A stretch of 21,361 nucleotides of DNA from JANPLN01 sp041736155. GTDB lineage: Bacteria > Bdellovibrionota > Bdellovibrionia > Bdellovibrionales > JAGQZY01. Where the stretch lies: assembly GCA_041736155.1 (NCBI GenBank), contig JBGSUL010000022.1, positions 1 through 21,361 of the forward strand, given 5' to 3'. The notes below the pieces were generated by a model, which had not been told where the DNA came from, did no database searches, and saw nothing but the letters and a program-made list of their open reading frames with translations. Shown here piece by piece: positions 1 through 7,838 of this stretch (positions within the stretch are counted from its first letter, which is position 1; every line of letters starts with the position of its first letter). The position numbers and the translations under genes are program-made.

Positions 1-72
1 AGGCCAAGTTCGGACAACACTTAATGCGTTAACCAGCACGCGAATATGAGGATGATGTTCAAGAATGCTCAT
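1..72 (-). CDS. Possible 5' fragment of an unknown minus-strand gene, cut by the window edge
   Basis: Reading the minus strand from the ATG at 72 gives 24 codons without a stop (MSILEHHPHIRVLVNALSV...), running off the left edge. A GGAG lies about ten bases upstream of the ATG. The same frame is open further upstream to a stop near 155, so the start could be earlier, for example a TTG next to this ATG. The composition looks protein-like, but the fragment is too short to place in a family. It may equally be a chance open frame. Low confidence. Confidence 0.22.
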   Translation of the reverse strand, partial: MSILEHHPHIRVLVNALSVVRTWP

Positions 73-264
73 CAAACAGACACTCCGACCCGAGGCCACT
101 TTTACACTTGACCGGGGTGGCGTCCATATGAGGAAGCTTGAAGTAACTACCCCTTAACTTCGCAGGCCCAATTTGACCTGATTCCAAAGGACCTGCCTGG
201 GAAAGCGTCTGATCTTAAACAAATCTTGACGTAAAATTTGGGCTCGTTTTTTGGAAATTATGGT

Positions 265-1158
265 ATGACTGGCTTCATCCATATGTCATACGGTTCGCTC
301 TTAGGGTTTCTTATTCTTTTTTTGACGCCTTTTTCAGGCTCGGCGCTCATGTGCGTTGAAGTATTTCAAGACCCCAGCTTCATTGATCCCTCCATTCTGA
401 TTTCTGACAAGCTGATGGAAACCCCCTACTCCAACGATTATGCTGGACAAGGCGAAGTGGGTAAAGAATATGCTGTTTACAAGGAAATGCTCTTAGCCAA
501 AATGCCTCCAAACTTTTCCGTGGATAAACTCTCGAAAAGTGAAAAACAAAAACTGCTCAAGTCCGTCTACAAAGATTTTGAAAAAAACCCTTTGCCAGCC
601 GTACGCGACCCACAAGGGCGCATTTTTCTTCTTGATGGTCATCATGGCGTCTATGTGGCCACGCTTCTTCAACCCGAAAAATCAAAAATTTTTATCAAGA
701 TTCGCTTAGTTTACGACGCCTACAACACTTCGCTTTCCATGAATGATTTTATTGCTACGGCGACAACACAAAATTGGTTTTACGGAGACGAAAACAGTAT
801 TCTCACCCAACCATTACAAGTCCATGAGTTGAAAAATAGCGTGGAGCGCTCCATGATGGGCATGCTCTTTTTGTACATTCTCGATACTTACGATGTACCC
901 ATGAAAGGCAAACACTTTACCCCATTCGTGCAATTCTATCTTATCGATCTTATCAAACAAGAAGGACTCTTTACTTTTCCCGAAACATTTCAAAATAGTC
1001 AGGTACCACGTCTGGCAAATGTGCTGATGAGCACTCCGGATGTGCTCATATTTTGGTTAAATCATCTGCGCCCGACGGCCCCCGAGAAGCTGCGCAAATT
1101 TCTCAACAACGCCTTAGTGGATGCACTCAGCGCCCATAATTTATCTGTCCCAAATTGA
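265..1158 (+). CDS. Exported protein with ParB-like nuclease-fold domain (ParBc_2 type)
   Basis: The protein is 297 residues from the ATG at 265. A GGAAAT sits about ten bases upstream; a TTG at 238 and an ATG at 283 are alternative starts. The first 30 residues are hydrophobic (LLGFLILFLTPFSGSA), which looks like a signal peptide or anchor. The middle carries a pattern typical of the putative ParB-like nuclease family: a positively charged helix, then PAVRDPQGRIFLLDGHHGVY, with the DGHH motif at residues 124-127. Family knowledge suggests the ParB/sulfiredoxin fold, where this loop can bind nucleotide or cleave nucleic acid. The C-terminal 150 residues are not recognised. The export signal means it probably acts in the periplasm or outside the cell, not in chromosome segregation. 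The biochemical function is unknown. Confidence 0.72.
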   Translation: MTGFIHMSYGSLLGFLILFLTPFSGSALMCVEVFQDPSFIDPSILISDKLMETPYSNDYAGQGEVGKEYAVYKEMLLAKMPPNFSVDKLSKSEKQKLLKSVYKDFEKNPLPAVRDPQGRIFLLDGHHGVYVATLLQPEKSKIFIKIRLVYDAYNTSLSMNDFIATATTQNWFYGDENSILTQPLQVHELKNSVERSMMGMLFLYILDTYDVPMKGKHFTPFVQFYLIDLIKQEGLFTFPETFQNSQVPRLANVLMSTPDVLIFWLNHLRPTAPEKLRKFLNNALVDALSAHNLSVPN

Positions 1159-1177
1159 GACAATTCTATTCTGACGA

Positions 1178-1221
1178 CCGAGATCCTTCACTTCTCAAGG
1201 ATGACAAACATTTGTTCTCGG
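1178..1221 (+). other. Possible structured 3' region after the ParB-like gene
   Basis: Twenty bases after the stop codon, CCGAGA (1178-1183) can pair with TCTCGG (1216-1221). Inside this outer stem, TCCTT (1184-1188) pairs with AAGGA (1197-1201), and ACAA (1204-1207) pairs with TTGT (1212-1215). Together they could form a small three-way junction in the transcript. The stems are short and no U-tract follows, so it is not a standard terminator. It may be chance. Confidence 0.2.
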
Positions 1222-1250
1222 CCCCCAGTTGAGTGTTTATGCGCGTGTTC

Positions 1251-1369
1251 TCCTTCGCAGCTTCAGAGGTCTTTTTAAATATTCTTCAAAAAATGAGTTC
1301 CGCAGCAAAGCGAGGACTGTCCGAGGCTTTTTGAGGGATATTTAAAAAGATCTCTGAAGCTGCGAAGGA
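1251..1369. repeat. Long inverted repeat: 42-bp stem with 35-nt loop
   Basis: Bases 1251-1292 pair with 1328-1369 over 42 positions with no mismatch if three G-T pairs are allowed. The loop 1293-1327 is GC-rich and contains CGCAGCA (1301-1307) and TCCGAGGC (1320-1327). An A-run (1288-1292) flanks the loop on one side and a T-run (1328-1332) on the other, as in bidirectional terminators, but the pairing continues about 37 bp beyond these runs. It lies in the 358-base gap between the ParB-like gene and the subtilisin gene, and is the main content of that gap. It probably ends transcription of the upstream gene. A REP-like or mobile-repeat origin is possible. A similar structure lies at 16669-16838. 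Confidence 0.85.
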
Positions 1370-1403
1370 CCTAGCGGTTAAAGTTTAAACAGCCCACTAA
1401 ATA

Positions 1404-1432
1404 TTGAGCAAATCATGACTCTAGATCATATT
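1404..1432 (+). promoter_or_regulatory. Candidate promoter of the subtilisin gene
   Basis: TTGAGC (1404-1409), a 17-base spacer and CATATT (1427-1432) resemble a housekeeping promoter, four of six matches in each box. It sits just after the long hairpin and about 85 bases before the protease start. The match is modest and it was chosen by eye. A second TTGAGA at 1431 has no good partner box. Confidence 0.25.
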
Positions 1433-1503
1433 GAGACCCTAGTTATTTCAGTAGGTTATGTGTAATTGGGCCCGGCACTCCGTTTGCTCTCTAGAGAGGT
1501 ATC

Positions 1504-1510
1504 GAGGGGG
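1504..1510 (+). promoter_or_regulatory. Ribosome binding site fixing the subtilisin start
   Basis: GAGGGGG ends six bases before the ATG at 1517. This makes 1517 the likely start, although the frame is open 17 codons further upstream to a TTG at 1466. The putA gene uses the same arrangement at 16909-16915. Confidence 0.7.
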
Positions 1511-1516
1511 CTTTTC

Positions 1517-2848
1517 ATGTACAACAAACTGATCGCCATGGTCTTAGTCGTATCTGGTTTAATCTGTGTAGGGATTAGCATACCATCGCTGCGAAAAACC
1601 AAGTTCACCTCGCATCAACCGGCGGCTGTGGATCTCCACGCTCCGTTTTTTGAAAACTCCCAAAAAGCGCAACCTCTTTCGCAAAAAAGTGACAAAACCA
1701 CGGTTCTTTTAAACGATCCTGATATTTCTAAAAACTGGGGACTCCAAGTCTCCGATGCTCTTAAAGCGCGCGGTATCACCGAAGGAAGTCGCAATGTGAT
1801 CGTTGCCATTGTCGATACCGGTATTGATCTCCATCACCAAGATTTAAAAAACAACTTGTGGACGAACCCCGGAGAAAGTGGTGTTGATGCCAACGGCCGT
1901 AACAAAGCCACCAATGGCCTTGATGATGACAAAAATGGTTTTGTTGATGACGTGCACGGTTGGAATTTTGTGACCAACACTCCGCGCGTGGAAGACAACC
2001 ATGGTCACGGTACACACATTGCTGGGATCATTGGCGCTGAAGGCGGAAATGGTTTTGGTATTTCGGGCATCGCTTCTAAAGTAAGTTTGATGATTCTTAA
2101 GTATTACGACCCCAAATCACCGGGTAACAATTTGGAAAACACCATTCGTGCGTTCCAATACGCTACACAAATGAACGCCAACATTATTAACTACTCAGGT
2201 GGCGGAGTTGATTTTAGCCAAAAAGAATTTGAGGCCATTCGTCGTGCGCGCAGCAAAGGAATTTTATTTGTCGCCGCAGCAGGAAACGAACGCAGCAACT
2301 CCGATCAGCAAAAGTACTATCCTGCCAACTACGAACTCGACAACATAATCTCAGTCACAGCCATCAATCCACAATTGCAAGTGCTCCCTTCGAGCAACTA
2401 TGGCGTTCACACTGTGCATGTGGCCGCGCCTGGCGAAGAAATTTATTCAACTCTCCCAGGCAATGCCTTTGGAACTCTCACGGGAACATCGCAAGCCACG
2501 GCCTTTGCCACGGGTTTGGCCGTTTTGATCAAAGCCAACCATCCTGATTTTAATTATCTCGCCATCAAAGATCATATTCTGAAAACCGGCGATGAGTACC
2601 CCTGGTTACGAACCAAAACAGGGACTTCGAAAAAACTCAATATTTACAAAGCGCTCACCACTCTCGATCAGGGCATTGCCGCCTCGGGCGTCCTGGCGAG
2701 CAATAATGCTGGGCTTCGCGAAGAGAATTTTGCCTCGGACCCCAATGCTTCTATGGATCCTAATCTCGAGAACAACTCGCGTTTTGTTGAATTTAGCAAA
2801 ACCTTGGTGAAGTCTTTAGGCACAGAACGCCAGATTAACAACAACTAG
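1517..2848 (+). CDS. Subtilisin-like S8 family serine protease, exported or membrane-anchored
   Basis: The 443-residue protein begins with an uncut-looking hydrophobic segment (residues 4-23, LIAMVLVVSGLICVGIS), a signal peptide or anchor. The S8 catalytic triad is complete: Asp100 in AIVDTGID, His164 in NHGHGTHIAG and Ser325 in GTSQATA. Asn257 (AAAGNE) is the expected oxyanion residue. An acidic stretch between Asp and His (GLDDDKNGFVDDVHGWNF) is a feature of many bacterial S8 proteases and may bind calcium. There is only a short region between the membrane segment and the catalytic domain, so an autocleaved I9-type propeptide is not obvious. The tail after the domain is about 70 residues and not recognised. 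It likely degrades protein outside the cytoplasm; the target is unknown. The gene has its own leader after a long hairpin and ends 21 bases from a convergent gene. Confidence 0.93.
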   Translation: MYNKLIAMVLVVSGLICVGISIPSLRKTKFTSHQPAAVDLHAPFFENSQKAQPLSQKSDKTTVLLNDPDISKNWGLQVSDALKARGITEGSRNVIVAIVDTGIDLHHQDLKNNLWTNPGESGVDANGRNKATNGLDDDKNGFVDDVHGWNFVTNTPRVEDNHGHGTHIAGIIGAEGGNGFGISGIASKVSLMILKYYDPKSPGNNLENTIRAFQYATQMNANIINYSGGGVDFSQKEFEAIRRARSKGILFVAAAGNERSNSDQQKYYPANYELDNIISVTAINPQLQVLPSSNYGVHTVHVAAPGEEIYSTLPGNAFGTLTGTSQATAFATGLAVLIKANHPDFNYLAIKDHILKTGDEYPWLRTKTGTSKKLNIYKALTTLDQGIAASGVLASNNAGLREENFASDPNASMDPNLENNSRFVEFSKTLVKSLGTERQINNN

Positions 2849-2869
2849 TTGCAATGGGCGACACGCCTC

Positions 2870-3520
2870 TCAAAAGTCTCTTTGGCGCTGCCATCTTTGC
2901 AAAAAGAGGTAGCACAATAACGAAGACACCGTGATGAATGTTCCAAATCCCAAATAAAAGAACTGATGGGTCGTCAAAACTGAGATAAGCATCATGACCG
3001 CCCCCAGGCTCACTCCGATCACCAAACACACCGTGAGCAAACGTAAAAGGTAGATGGGCATCACCGAGTCTTCTGCGACATTATTTTGCGAACGGTGAGG
3101 CAGGGACTCGAGAGCCAATCCCATTACTTGGACCTTCATATGCGATGCAATCTCGTCGTGGGTGTTGAGAGCTAAACGTTCGGCATATTTTTTAGCAGCA
3201 AATGGCAGACTCTTGAGTTTTAAACAGAGATGCAAAAAACGCTGATGCATTTGTTGATCAAAATACACGCTTTCCACTTTAGCCCATGCGGCCTCGAGAT
3301 CGAGACATTCTTGGGAGGACAGATGGTACAGACCACCGATCGTCAACTTAAGACGCTTTTCTGTCGCTACACGCTGAAAGTGCTCTAATACCACGCCACA
3401 GCTGAAGCATTCCGAAGCCTGCGGTTTGAGCGTCTCATAACATGCAGGACAGTGATCCATGATGAGTTGTTCAGGATGGGAAAAGTGCGGTGTTGTGACA
3501 TTCGTTTCTAGATTTTTCAT
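2870..3520 (-). CDS. Zinc-ribbon membrane protein of unknown function
   Basis: The protein is 216 residues. The start at 3520 is chosen because CCCTCC at 3526-3531 gives GGAGGG on the minus strand five bases upstream; a TTG at 3535 is an alternative. Near the N-terminus two CxxC pairs (Cys24/Cys27 and Cys38/Cys41, in CPAC and CFSC) form a probable zinc ribbon. A soluble, helical middle of about 110 residues follows. Two hydrophobic segments near residues 156-183 and 187-208 form a C-terminal membrane hairpin, ending in a basic tail. Such proteins are common and mostly uncharacterised. It is divergent from lnt with only 34 bases between start codons, so the two promoters must overlap the coding starts. 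Confidence 0.8.
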   Translation of the reverse strand: MKNLETNVTTPHFSHPEQLIMDHCPACYETLKPQASECFSCGVVLEHFQRVATEKRLKLTIGGLYHLSSQECLDLEAAWAKVESVYFDQQMHQRFLHLCLKLKSLPFAAKKYAERLALNTHDEIASHMKVQVMGLALESLPHRSQNNVAEDSVMPIYLLRLLTVCLVIGVSLGAVMMLISVLTTHQFFYLGFGTFITVSSLLCYLFLQRWQRQRDF

Positions 3521-3548
3521 TGGCACCCTCCACAAGTTCCGCTAAATT
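3520..3548 (+). promoter_or_regulatory. Candidate lnt promoter overlapping the divergent gene start
   Basis: TTGGCA (3520-3525, five of six to TTGACA), a 17-base spacer and TAAATT (3543-3548, four of six) form a good promoter on the plus strand. The expected transcription start is about seven bases after the second box, at 3555, which is the A of the lnt start codon. No Shine-Dalgarno sequence precedes lnt, which fits a leaderless mRNA. The first box touches the start codon of the minus-strand zinc-ribbon gene and adjoins its ribosome binding site. Confidence 0.45.
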
Positions 3549-3554
3549 AATTCC

Positions 3555-5108
3555 ATGCGCAGTTCCGTAAAGCTCTCTTCTCTGACAACATTTTTGAAAA
3601 CTTACTCACTTCCAATCGTATCAGGATTTTTGATCGGAACAACTTATATTCCATTTCCACCCTGGGCTCTCGTGTTTTGCCAAGTTCCCCTGTGGTTTTT
3701 TTGGGTCCAAAATTCCAGCAATCCCCAACGCGTTTTTTGGGGCGGATGGATCACGCAGTTTATTCTCAACTTGATCGGCTTCCATTGGGTGGCCAACACG
3801 GCGATCGAATTTGGCGGTTTTCCTCCGATATTAGGCTACGTCTTGCTTTTCCTATTTGCCTGCGTCGCCCATCTTTACTATCCCATCGCGGGACTCCTGT
3901 GGAGTTGGTTGAGCAAGACCCGTCCGTCCACACTGTGGCTGATTCCGTTGGCCTTTGCCCTTTGTGAAAGTTATCACCCCACCATTTTCTTTTGGCATCT
4001 GGGGTACCCGTGGTTATGGGCCGAACTGCCCGGCTCCCATTTGGCAGAGTGGATCGGTTTTTACGGCCTGAATTTAATCACCCTCCTGATCAATCTTTTT
4101 GTGCTCTATTTTGTTCTGACCCGAAAAAAAATATGGATAGCCACCGCCATCGTGGTTTTTGTTCTTTGTCAGGCGGTGGGTTGGCATTTGAAAAATCGTT
4201 TTCAAGAAGGCCCGAACTCGTTTACCACCTTGGTGGTCCAGGCCAATATTGGCAACGCCATAAAAATACAACAAGACAAGGGACCACGCTTTCACGACTT
4301 TATTTTGCGACGTTTTTCAGAGCTCACCGCCCGCGGTTTGGAACAGACTCCCAATGCGCAGATGATTCTCTGGCCCGAAACAGCCTACCCTTCCGTGCTT
4401 CGCCAAAATGACCGCCACAACTCTCTTCAGCAACGTTTGAGCTATTCGATTCAAAGTTTTGAACGCCCACTCCTCACCGGCGCCTACGAACAGGACGGCA
4501 ATGCCATTTTCAACTCTCTGGTGTTGTTCGATAAAGATGGCACTTTTATGCAAAGTTATAAAAAAACCATGCTCTTGGCCTTTGGCGAATACTTCCCTGG
4601 CGCTACTCTCTACCCACAACTCAAAGACTGGTTTCCTATGGTTTCTGATTTTGGGCGCGGGACCGGCCCCGAAGTTCTTGTGCTCTCCGCTGATTTTCCC
4701 CGTCTTGGCGCTCAAATTTGTTACGAATCCCTTTTTGACTTTAACTCACGCGTGCTTTTTCAAAAAGAGGCGCAAGTGATCGTCAACGTCACCAATGATT
4801 CGTGGTTTGCTTACGCTTTTGAACCTTACCAACATTTGTATATGACCTTGGCGCGTGCCATCGAGTTTCGCCTTCCACTGATTCGCTCCACCAACACGGG
4901 CATTTCAGCAGCCATCACCGCTGGCGGTGAGATCTCCCACTTTTCTCCTCGTCACAAAGAATGGGTGGGCGCCTTCACCGTCAACTATAGAACACAACCA
5001 CAACCCACCCTCTATTCCTACTATGCGGGATTCTGGCCAGAGATTTTACTTTCGCTTTTCTTGGTCGTTATCCTAGGAGGTCGCTTTGCTCGAACTCGAA
5101 AATCTTGA
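3555..5108 (+). CDS. lnt: Apolipoprotein N-acyltransferase
   Basis: Lnt transfers an acyl chain from phospholipid to the N-terminal cysteine of apolipoproteins in the inner membrane, the last step of lipoprotein maturation. The 517-residue protein has the expected layout: several hydrophobic segments over residues 18-210, then a nitrilase-type domain (about 225-480), then a last hydrophobic segment near 494-508. The catalytic triad is visible as Glu275 (LWPETAYP), Lys337 (YKKTMLLAFGEYFP) and Cys389 (QICYES). Glu345 in FGEYFP matches another essential glutamate of the family. The usual VPFGE reads LAFGE here. Length is normal. The ATG at 3555 has no Shine-Dalgarno sequence. The end overlaps mutS2 by 23 bases, so the two are co-transcribed. 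The lipoprotein at 11746-12381 would be one of its substrates. Confidence 0.95.
   Translation: MRSSVKLSSLTTFLKTYSLPIVSGFLIGTTYIPFPPWALVFCQVPLWFFWVQNSSNPQRVFWGGWITQFILNLIGFHWVANTAIEFGGFPPILGYVLLFLFACVAHLYYPIAGLLWSWLSKTRPSTLWLIPLAFALCESYHPTIFFWHLGYPWLWAELPGSHLAEWIGFYGLNLITLLINLFVLYFVLTRKKIWIATAIVVFVLCQAVGWHLKNRFQEGPNSFTTLVVQANIGNAIKIQQDKGPRFHDFILRRFSELTARGLEQTPNAQMILWPETAYPSVLRQNDRHNSLQQRLSYSIQSFERPLLTGAYEQDGNAIFNSLVLFDKDGTFMQSYKKTMLLAFGEYFPGATLYPQLKDWFPMVSDFGRGTGPEVLVLSADFPRLGAQICYESLFDFNSRVLFQKEAQVIVNVTNDSWFAYAFEPYQHLYMTLARAIEFRLPLIRSTNTGISAAITAGGEISHFSPRHKEWVGAFTVNYRTQPQPTLYSYYAGFWPEILLSLFLVVILGGRFARTRKS
5075..5080 (+). promoter_or_regulatory. Ribosome binding site deciding the TTG start of mutS2
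   Basis: AGGAGG lies inside the end of lnt, five bases before TTG at 5086. It is the strongest such site nearby and supports the TTG start, since no ATG occurs in frame at a suitable place. Translation of mutS2 is probably coupled to that of lnt. Confidence 0.75.
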
Positions 5109-7404
5109 TTGGCAAAAAATCATTCGCCATCTTTCCTCGTACGCCACAAGTGGTGCCGCTAAAGATATTCTATTAAAAACACAGCCCTTAGAGAACGCCC
5201 CCGCCGCGCTCGCCCACTTTCAGGTGATTGTCCATGCACAGTCACTACTCGCTCACGGTGAGCGTCCTTTTATGGAGAGTTTGGATCTTTACCACTCGTG
5301 GTTTCAGCGCATCGAAAAACAAGCGCAGCTCAAACCCCTCGAACTCAAAGACATCCGTCTCTTTTTTATCGAAGCCGACACTTTACGTCGAGTTTTAAAA
5401 CTCTCACCCACGCATTGGAGCGAATCCATTTTCAAACAGATGTTCGACTCAAAACCTCCGCTGTCGGCCATCGATCATCTGATCACTCCCCAAGCTGAGA
5501 TTCGCGTGGATGCCAGTGAAACCTTGTACAATCTCTATAACGAAAAAAAGACGCAGATTCATAAAATTCAGTCAGCACTCAATTCCATTGTTAAATCCAA
5601 TACCAACGACAATATGCTGCAAGATAAGTTTGTGACCAATCGTGAAGGGCGTTGGGTGATTCCTGTGAAAAGTGGAATGCGTCACGAACTCTCCGGCATC
5701 ATTCACGCAACCAGCACTTCCAAACAGACGGTTTTTATGGAACCGCAAGAAGTGGTGCCGTTGAACAATCAACTCAAACGCATCGAAGCAGAAATTGAAG
5801 AGGAAATCGAAAATCTCCTCAACCAAATGTCGCAATATCTCTATTCATTAGCCGATGAAATTCAAAAAACCAAAGAGCTCATGCTCGAGTGCGACGCCTG
5901 TTTCGCGCAAGCGCAGTTTTCTACCACTCTCGGGGCCAAGCCCATTCAATTCACCTCAGACACCATTTTTATCGACAACGTTCGCCATCCTTTGATGCTG
6001 ATCAATGGAGAAAAAGTGATTCCCAACTCGGTCCGTCTCAATTCCCAAGACCGCATCTTGCTCCTCTCGGGACCGAATGCGGGCGGCAAAACTGTGCTGA
6101 TGAAGAGTTTTGGGTTAGCGGCGCAGATGGCTCGCTGTGGTCTGCCGATTTGTGCTGATGAAACCTCGACGATGCCATTTTTTAAAAATTTGATTGTCGC
6201 AGTGGGCGACACGCAAAGTGTAGATTCACATCTCAGCACTTTTGTTGGTCACCTCAAAACCTTAAACGCTGCGTGTGCCTTTCAGGGGCCCGAATCCTTA
6301 GTTTTAATAGATGAAATTTGTGGTTCTACAGATCCCGAAGAAGGCTCCGCACTCGCTCGCGGATTTATTCAGCATTATGCTAAAAATCATATTTACGCCG
6401 TTATTACCTCCCACCTTGGCCCACTGAAAACTGGTTGGACGGAATCATCGGGCGTTATCAACGGCTCCATGGAGTACAATCACCAAACCGGAACTTCGAC
6501 GTATCATTTTATTCGCGGTGTCCCCGGCCAATCCCTGGCGTTTAGCACCGCCCAACGCATTGGTGTTCACCCTGATGTTTATCGATTTGCGCAAGACTAT
6601 TTGAGTCCCGAAACTCGCAAACGATTTGATACCCTCGAAGAAATCGAAAAAGCCAAAGAGCAGATCGGCCAGCTTCGCAACGAGCTCAAAGAGAAAATTT
6701 TAGAGACAGAAAAAGAAAAACTCGCTCTCAAAAAGAAATGGCTCGAGTTTGAAGAACAGAAAGATGAAAAGATTAAAGAAGAAGTTCTCCGAGTCAAAGC
6801 GCTACTCATGGATGAATCGCAAAAAACCAATGTGCAAAAATTATTTAATGACCCCGAACGGCGCTCGCAAATCGTTCTCGATTTTCCCGAGGTGATTAAA
6901 TCTTCGCAAAAAGAAGAACACCTCACTCTCGATCGTTTTATCAAAACATTTCCGCCAGGCTCCATGGTTTATGTCAGCTCCTTGCAAAAAGATGCCATTG
7001 TGCAAAGTGCTCCCAATAAACAAGGCGATGTGCAAATTCTTGCAGGGTCCATGCGCTTGAGTGTTTCGTGGGTTGATCTCAAACCTCCTAAAAAAGCGGC
7101 GAATCCCCTCACCAAACGCACCTTTCAAACACAAGTCTTTGTCGATACAGCAGATAAAGGCGACACTTTGGACGTGCGGGGAAAAAATGTGCAGACAGCC
7201 ATTGAGGAGCTGGAAAAGTTTCTCGATAAAGCGGCCACTCAACGTCAAGATCGTGTTCGGGTCATCCACGGACATGGTTCGGAAGCCCTTAAAAAGTCCA
7301 TTCGTAGCCACCTTTCACGCAGTTCCTATGTGACACGTTGGACCTCTTCTGTGGAAAGCAATGGGGATGACGGTGTCACCTTGATCTCTATAGCGCTCGA
7401 TTAA
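5086..7404 (+). CDS. mutS2: MutS2-type ATPase with Smr endonuclease domain
   Basis: MutS2 proteins are homologues of MutS without the mismatch-recognition domain; they act on recombination intermediates or, in some bacteria, rescue collided ribosomes. This one has 772 residues, the usual size. Residues 1-290 match the core/lever region. The Walker A motif GPNAGGKT is at 329-336, the STFVGHL signature at 384-390 and Walker B LVLIDE at 405-410. A charged coiled coil spans about 515-580, a small beta domain about 625-667, and the C-terminal Smr domain has LDVRG (695-699) and HGHG (728-731), the nuclease signature. The start is TTG, within lnt. Which of the two family roles applies cannot be told from sequence. 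Confidence 0.95.
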   Translation: MLELENLDWQKIIRHLSSYATSGAAKDILLKTQPLENAPAALAHFQVIVHAQSLLAHGERPFMESLDLYHSWFQRIEKQAQLKPLELKDIRLFFIEADTLRRVLKLSPTHWSESIFKQMFDSKPPLSAIDHLITPQAEIRVDASETLYNLYNEKKTQIHKIQSALNSIVKSNTNDNMLQDKFVTNREGRWVIPVKSGMRHELSGIIHATSTSKQTVFMEPQEVVPLNNQLKRIEAEIEEEIENLLNQMSQYLYSLADEIQKTKELMLECDACFAQAQFSTTLGAKPIQFTSDTIFIDNVRHPLMLINGEKVIPNSVRLNSQDRILLLSGPNAGGKTVLMKSFGLAAQMARCGLPICADETSTMPFFKNLIVAVGDTQSVDSHLSTFVGHLKTLNAACAFQGPESLVLIDEICGSTDPEEGSALARGFIQHYAKNHIYAVITSHLGPLKTGWTESSGVINGSMEYNHQTGTSTYHFIRGVPGQSLAFSTAQRIGVHPDVYRFAQDYLSPETRKRFDTLEEIEKAKEQIGQLRNELKEKILETEKEKLALKKKWLEFEEQKDEKIKEEVLRVKALLMDESQKTNVQKLFNDPERRSQIVLDFPEVIKSSQKEEHLTLDRFIKTFPPGSMVYVSSLQKDAIVQSAPNKQGDVQILAGSMRLSVSWVDLKPPKKAANPLTKRTFQTQVFVDTADKGDTLDVRGKNVQTAIEELEKFLDKAATQRQDRVRVIHGHGSEALKKSIRSHLSRSSYVTRWTSSVESNGDDGVTLISIALD

Positions 7405-7482
7405 TGTTTTATTTCGCTGAAGACACAACGAATTGATGACGAACCCGTTGACTTGGCCCTCGCTTTACAGAAGATTGTCGCG

Positions 7483-7833
7483 ATGAACCATCTTAAGATT
7501 TTGGTCTTTTTATTCCTAGTCACCACTTTACCCGGCCATGCTCAGGAAGTTTTGACCACCACCCAAACAGGATTAGTGGGCATCATCTATAGGATTAATA
7601 TTTTACCCAATTTAGCTTGGGGACATCTGCGTCTTGTCGGCCAATTTAATAATGTCAGTGAGCTCACCCTCCAGCCAGCTCGTGATATTTCTTTTCACAC
7701 AATTTATGCTTCGCCCAACCTTTCTATACAGGATCTTGAGGTCAATGCGTGTGTGCTTTTTAATTTACAAACCAGCGAAGGCCTCCGTGAATGGGCATCT
7801 TTGCAAGAAGTGATACCCTGCCCGCTCTTTTGA
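7483..7833 (+). CDS. Small secreted protein of unknown function
   Basis: From the ATG at 7483 the protein is 116 residues. It opens with a clear signal peptide (HLKILVFLFLVTTLPGHA) with an AxA-like cleavage site before QEV. The mature part, about 95 residues, is rich in beta-type sequence and has two cysteines (CVLF and the near-terminal CPLF) that could form a disulfide in the periplasm. No family is recognised. The Shine-Dalgarno is weak. The frame is open upstream to 7405 with plausible protein sequence but no standard start other than TTG at 7453. It follows mutS2 by 78 bases and ends five bases from a convergent gene. Confidence 0.65.
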   Translation: MNHLKILVFLFLVTTLPGHAQEVLTTTQTGLVGIIYRINILPNLAWGHLRLVGQFNNVSELTLQPARDISFHTIYASPNLSIQDLEVNACVLFNLQTSEGLREWASLQEVIPCPLF

Positions 7834-7838
7834 TCTCT

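Noticed and set aside
1..264. Search for a tRNA, CRISPR repeat or phage attachment site at the left edge
   Set aside because: No cloverleaf, no regularly spaced repeats and no integrase or duplicated core sequence was seen in this stretch.
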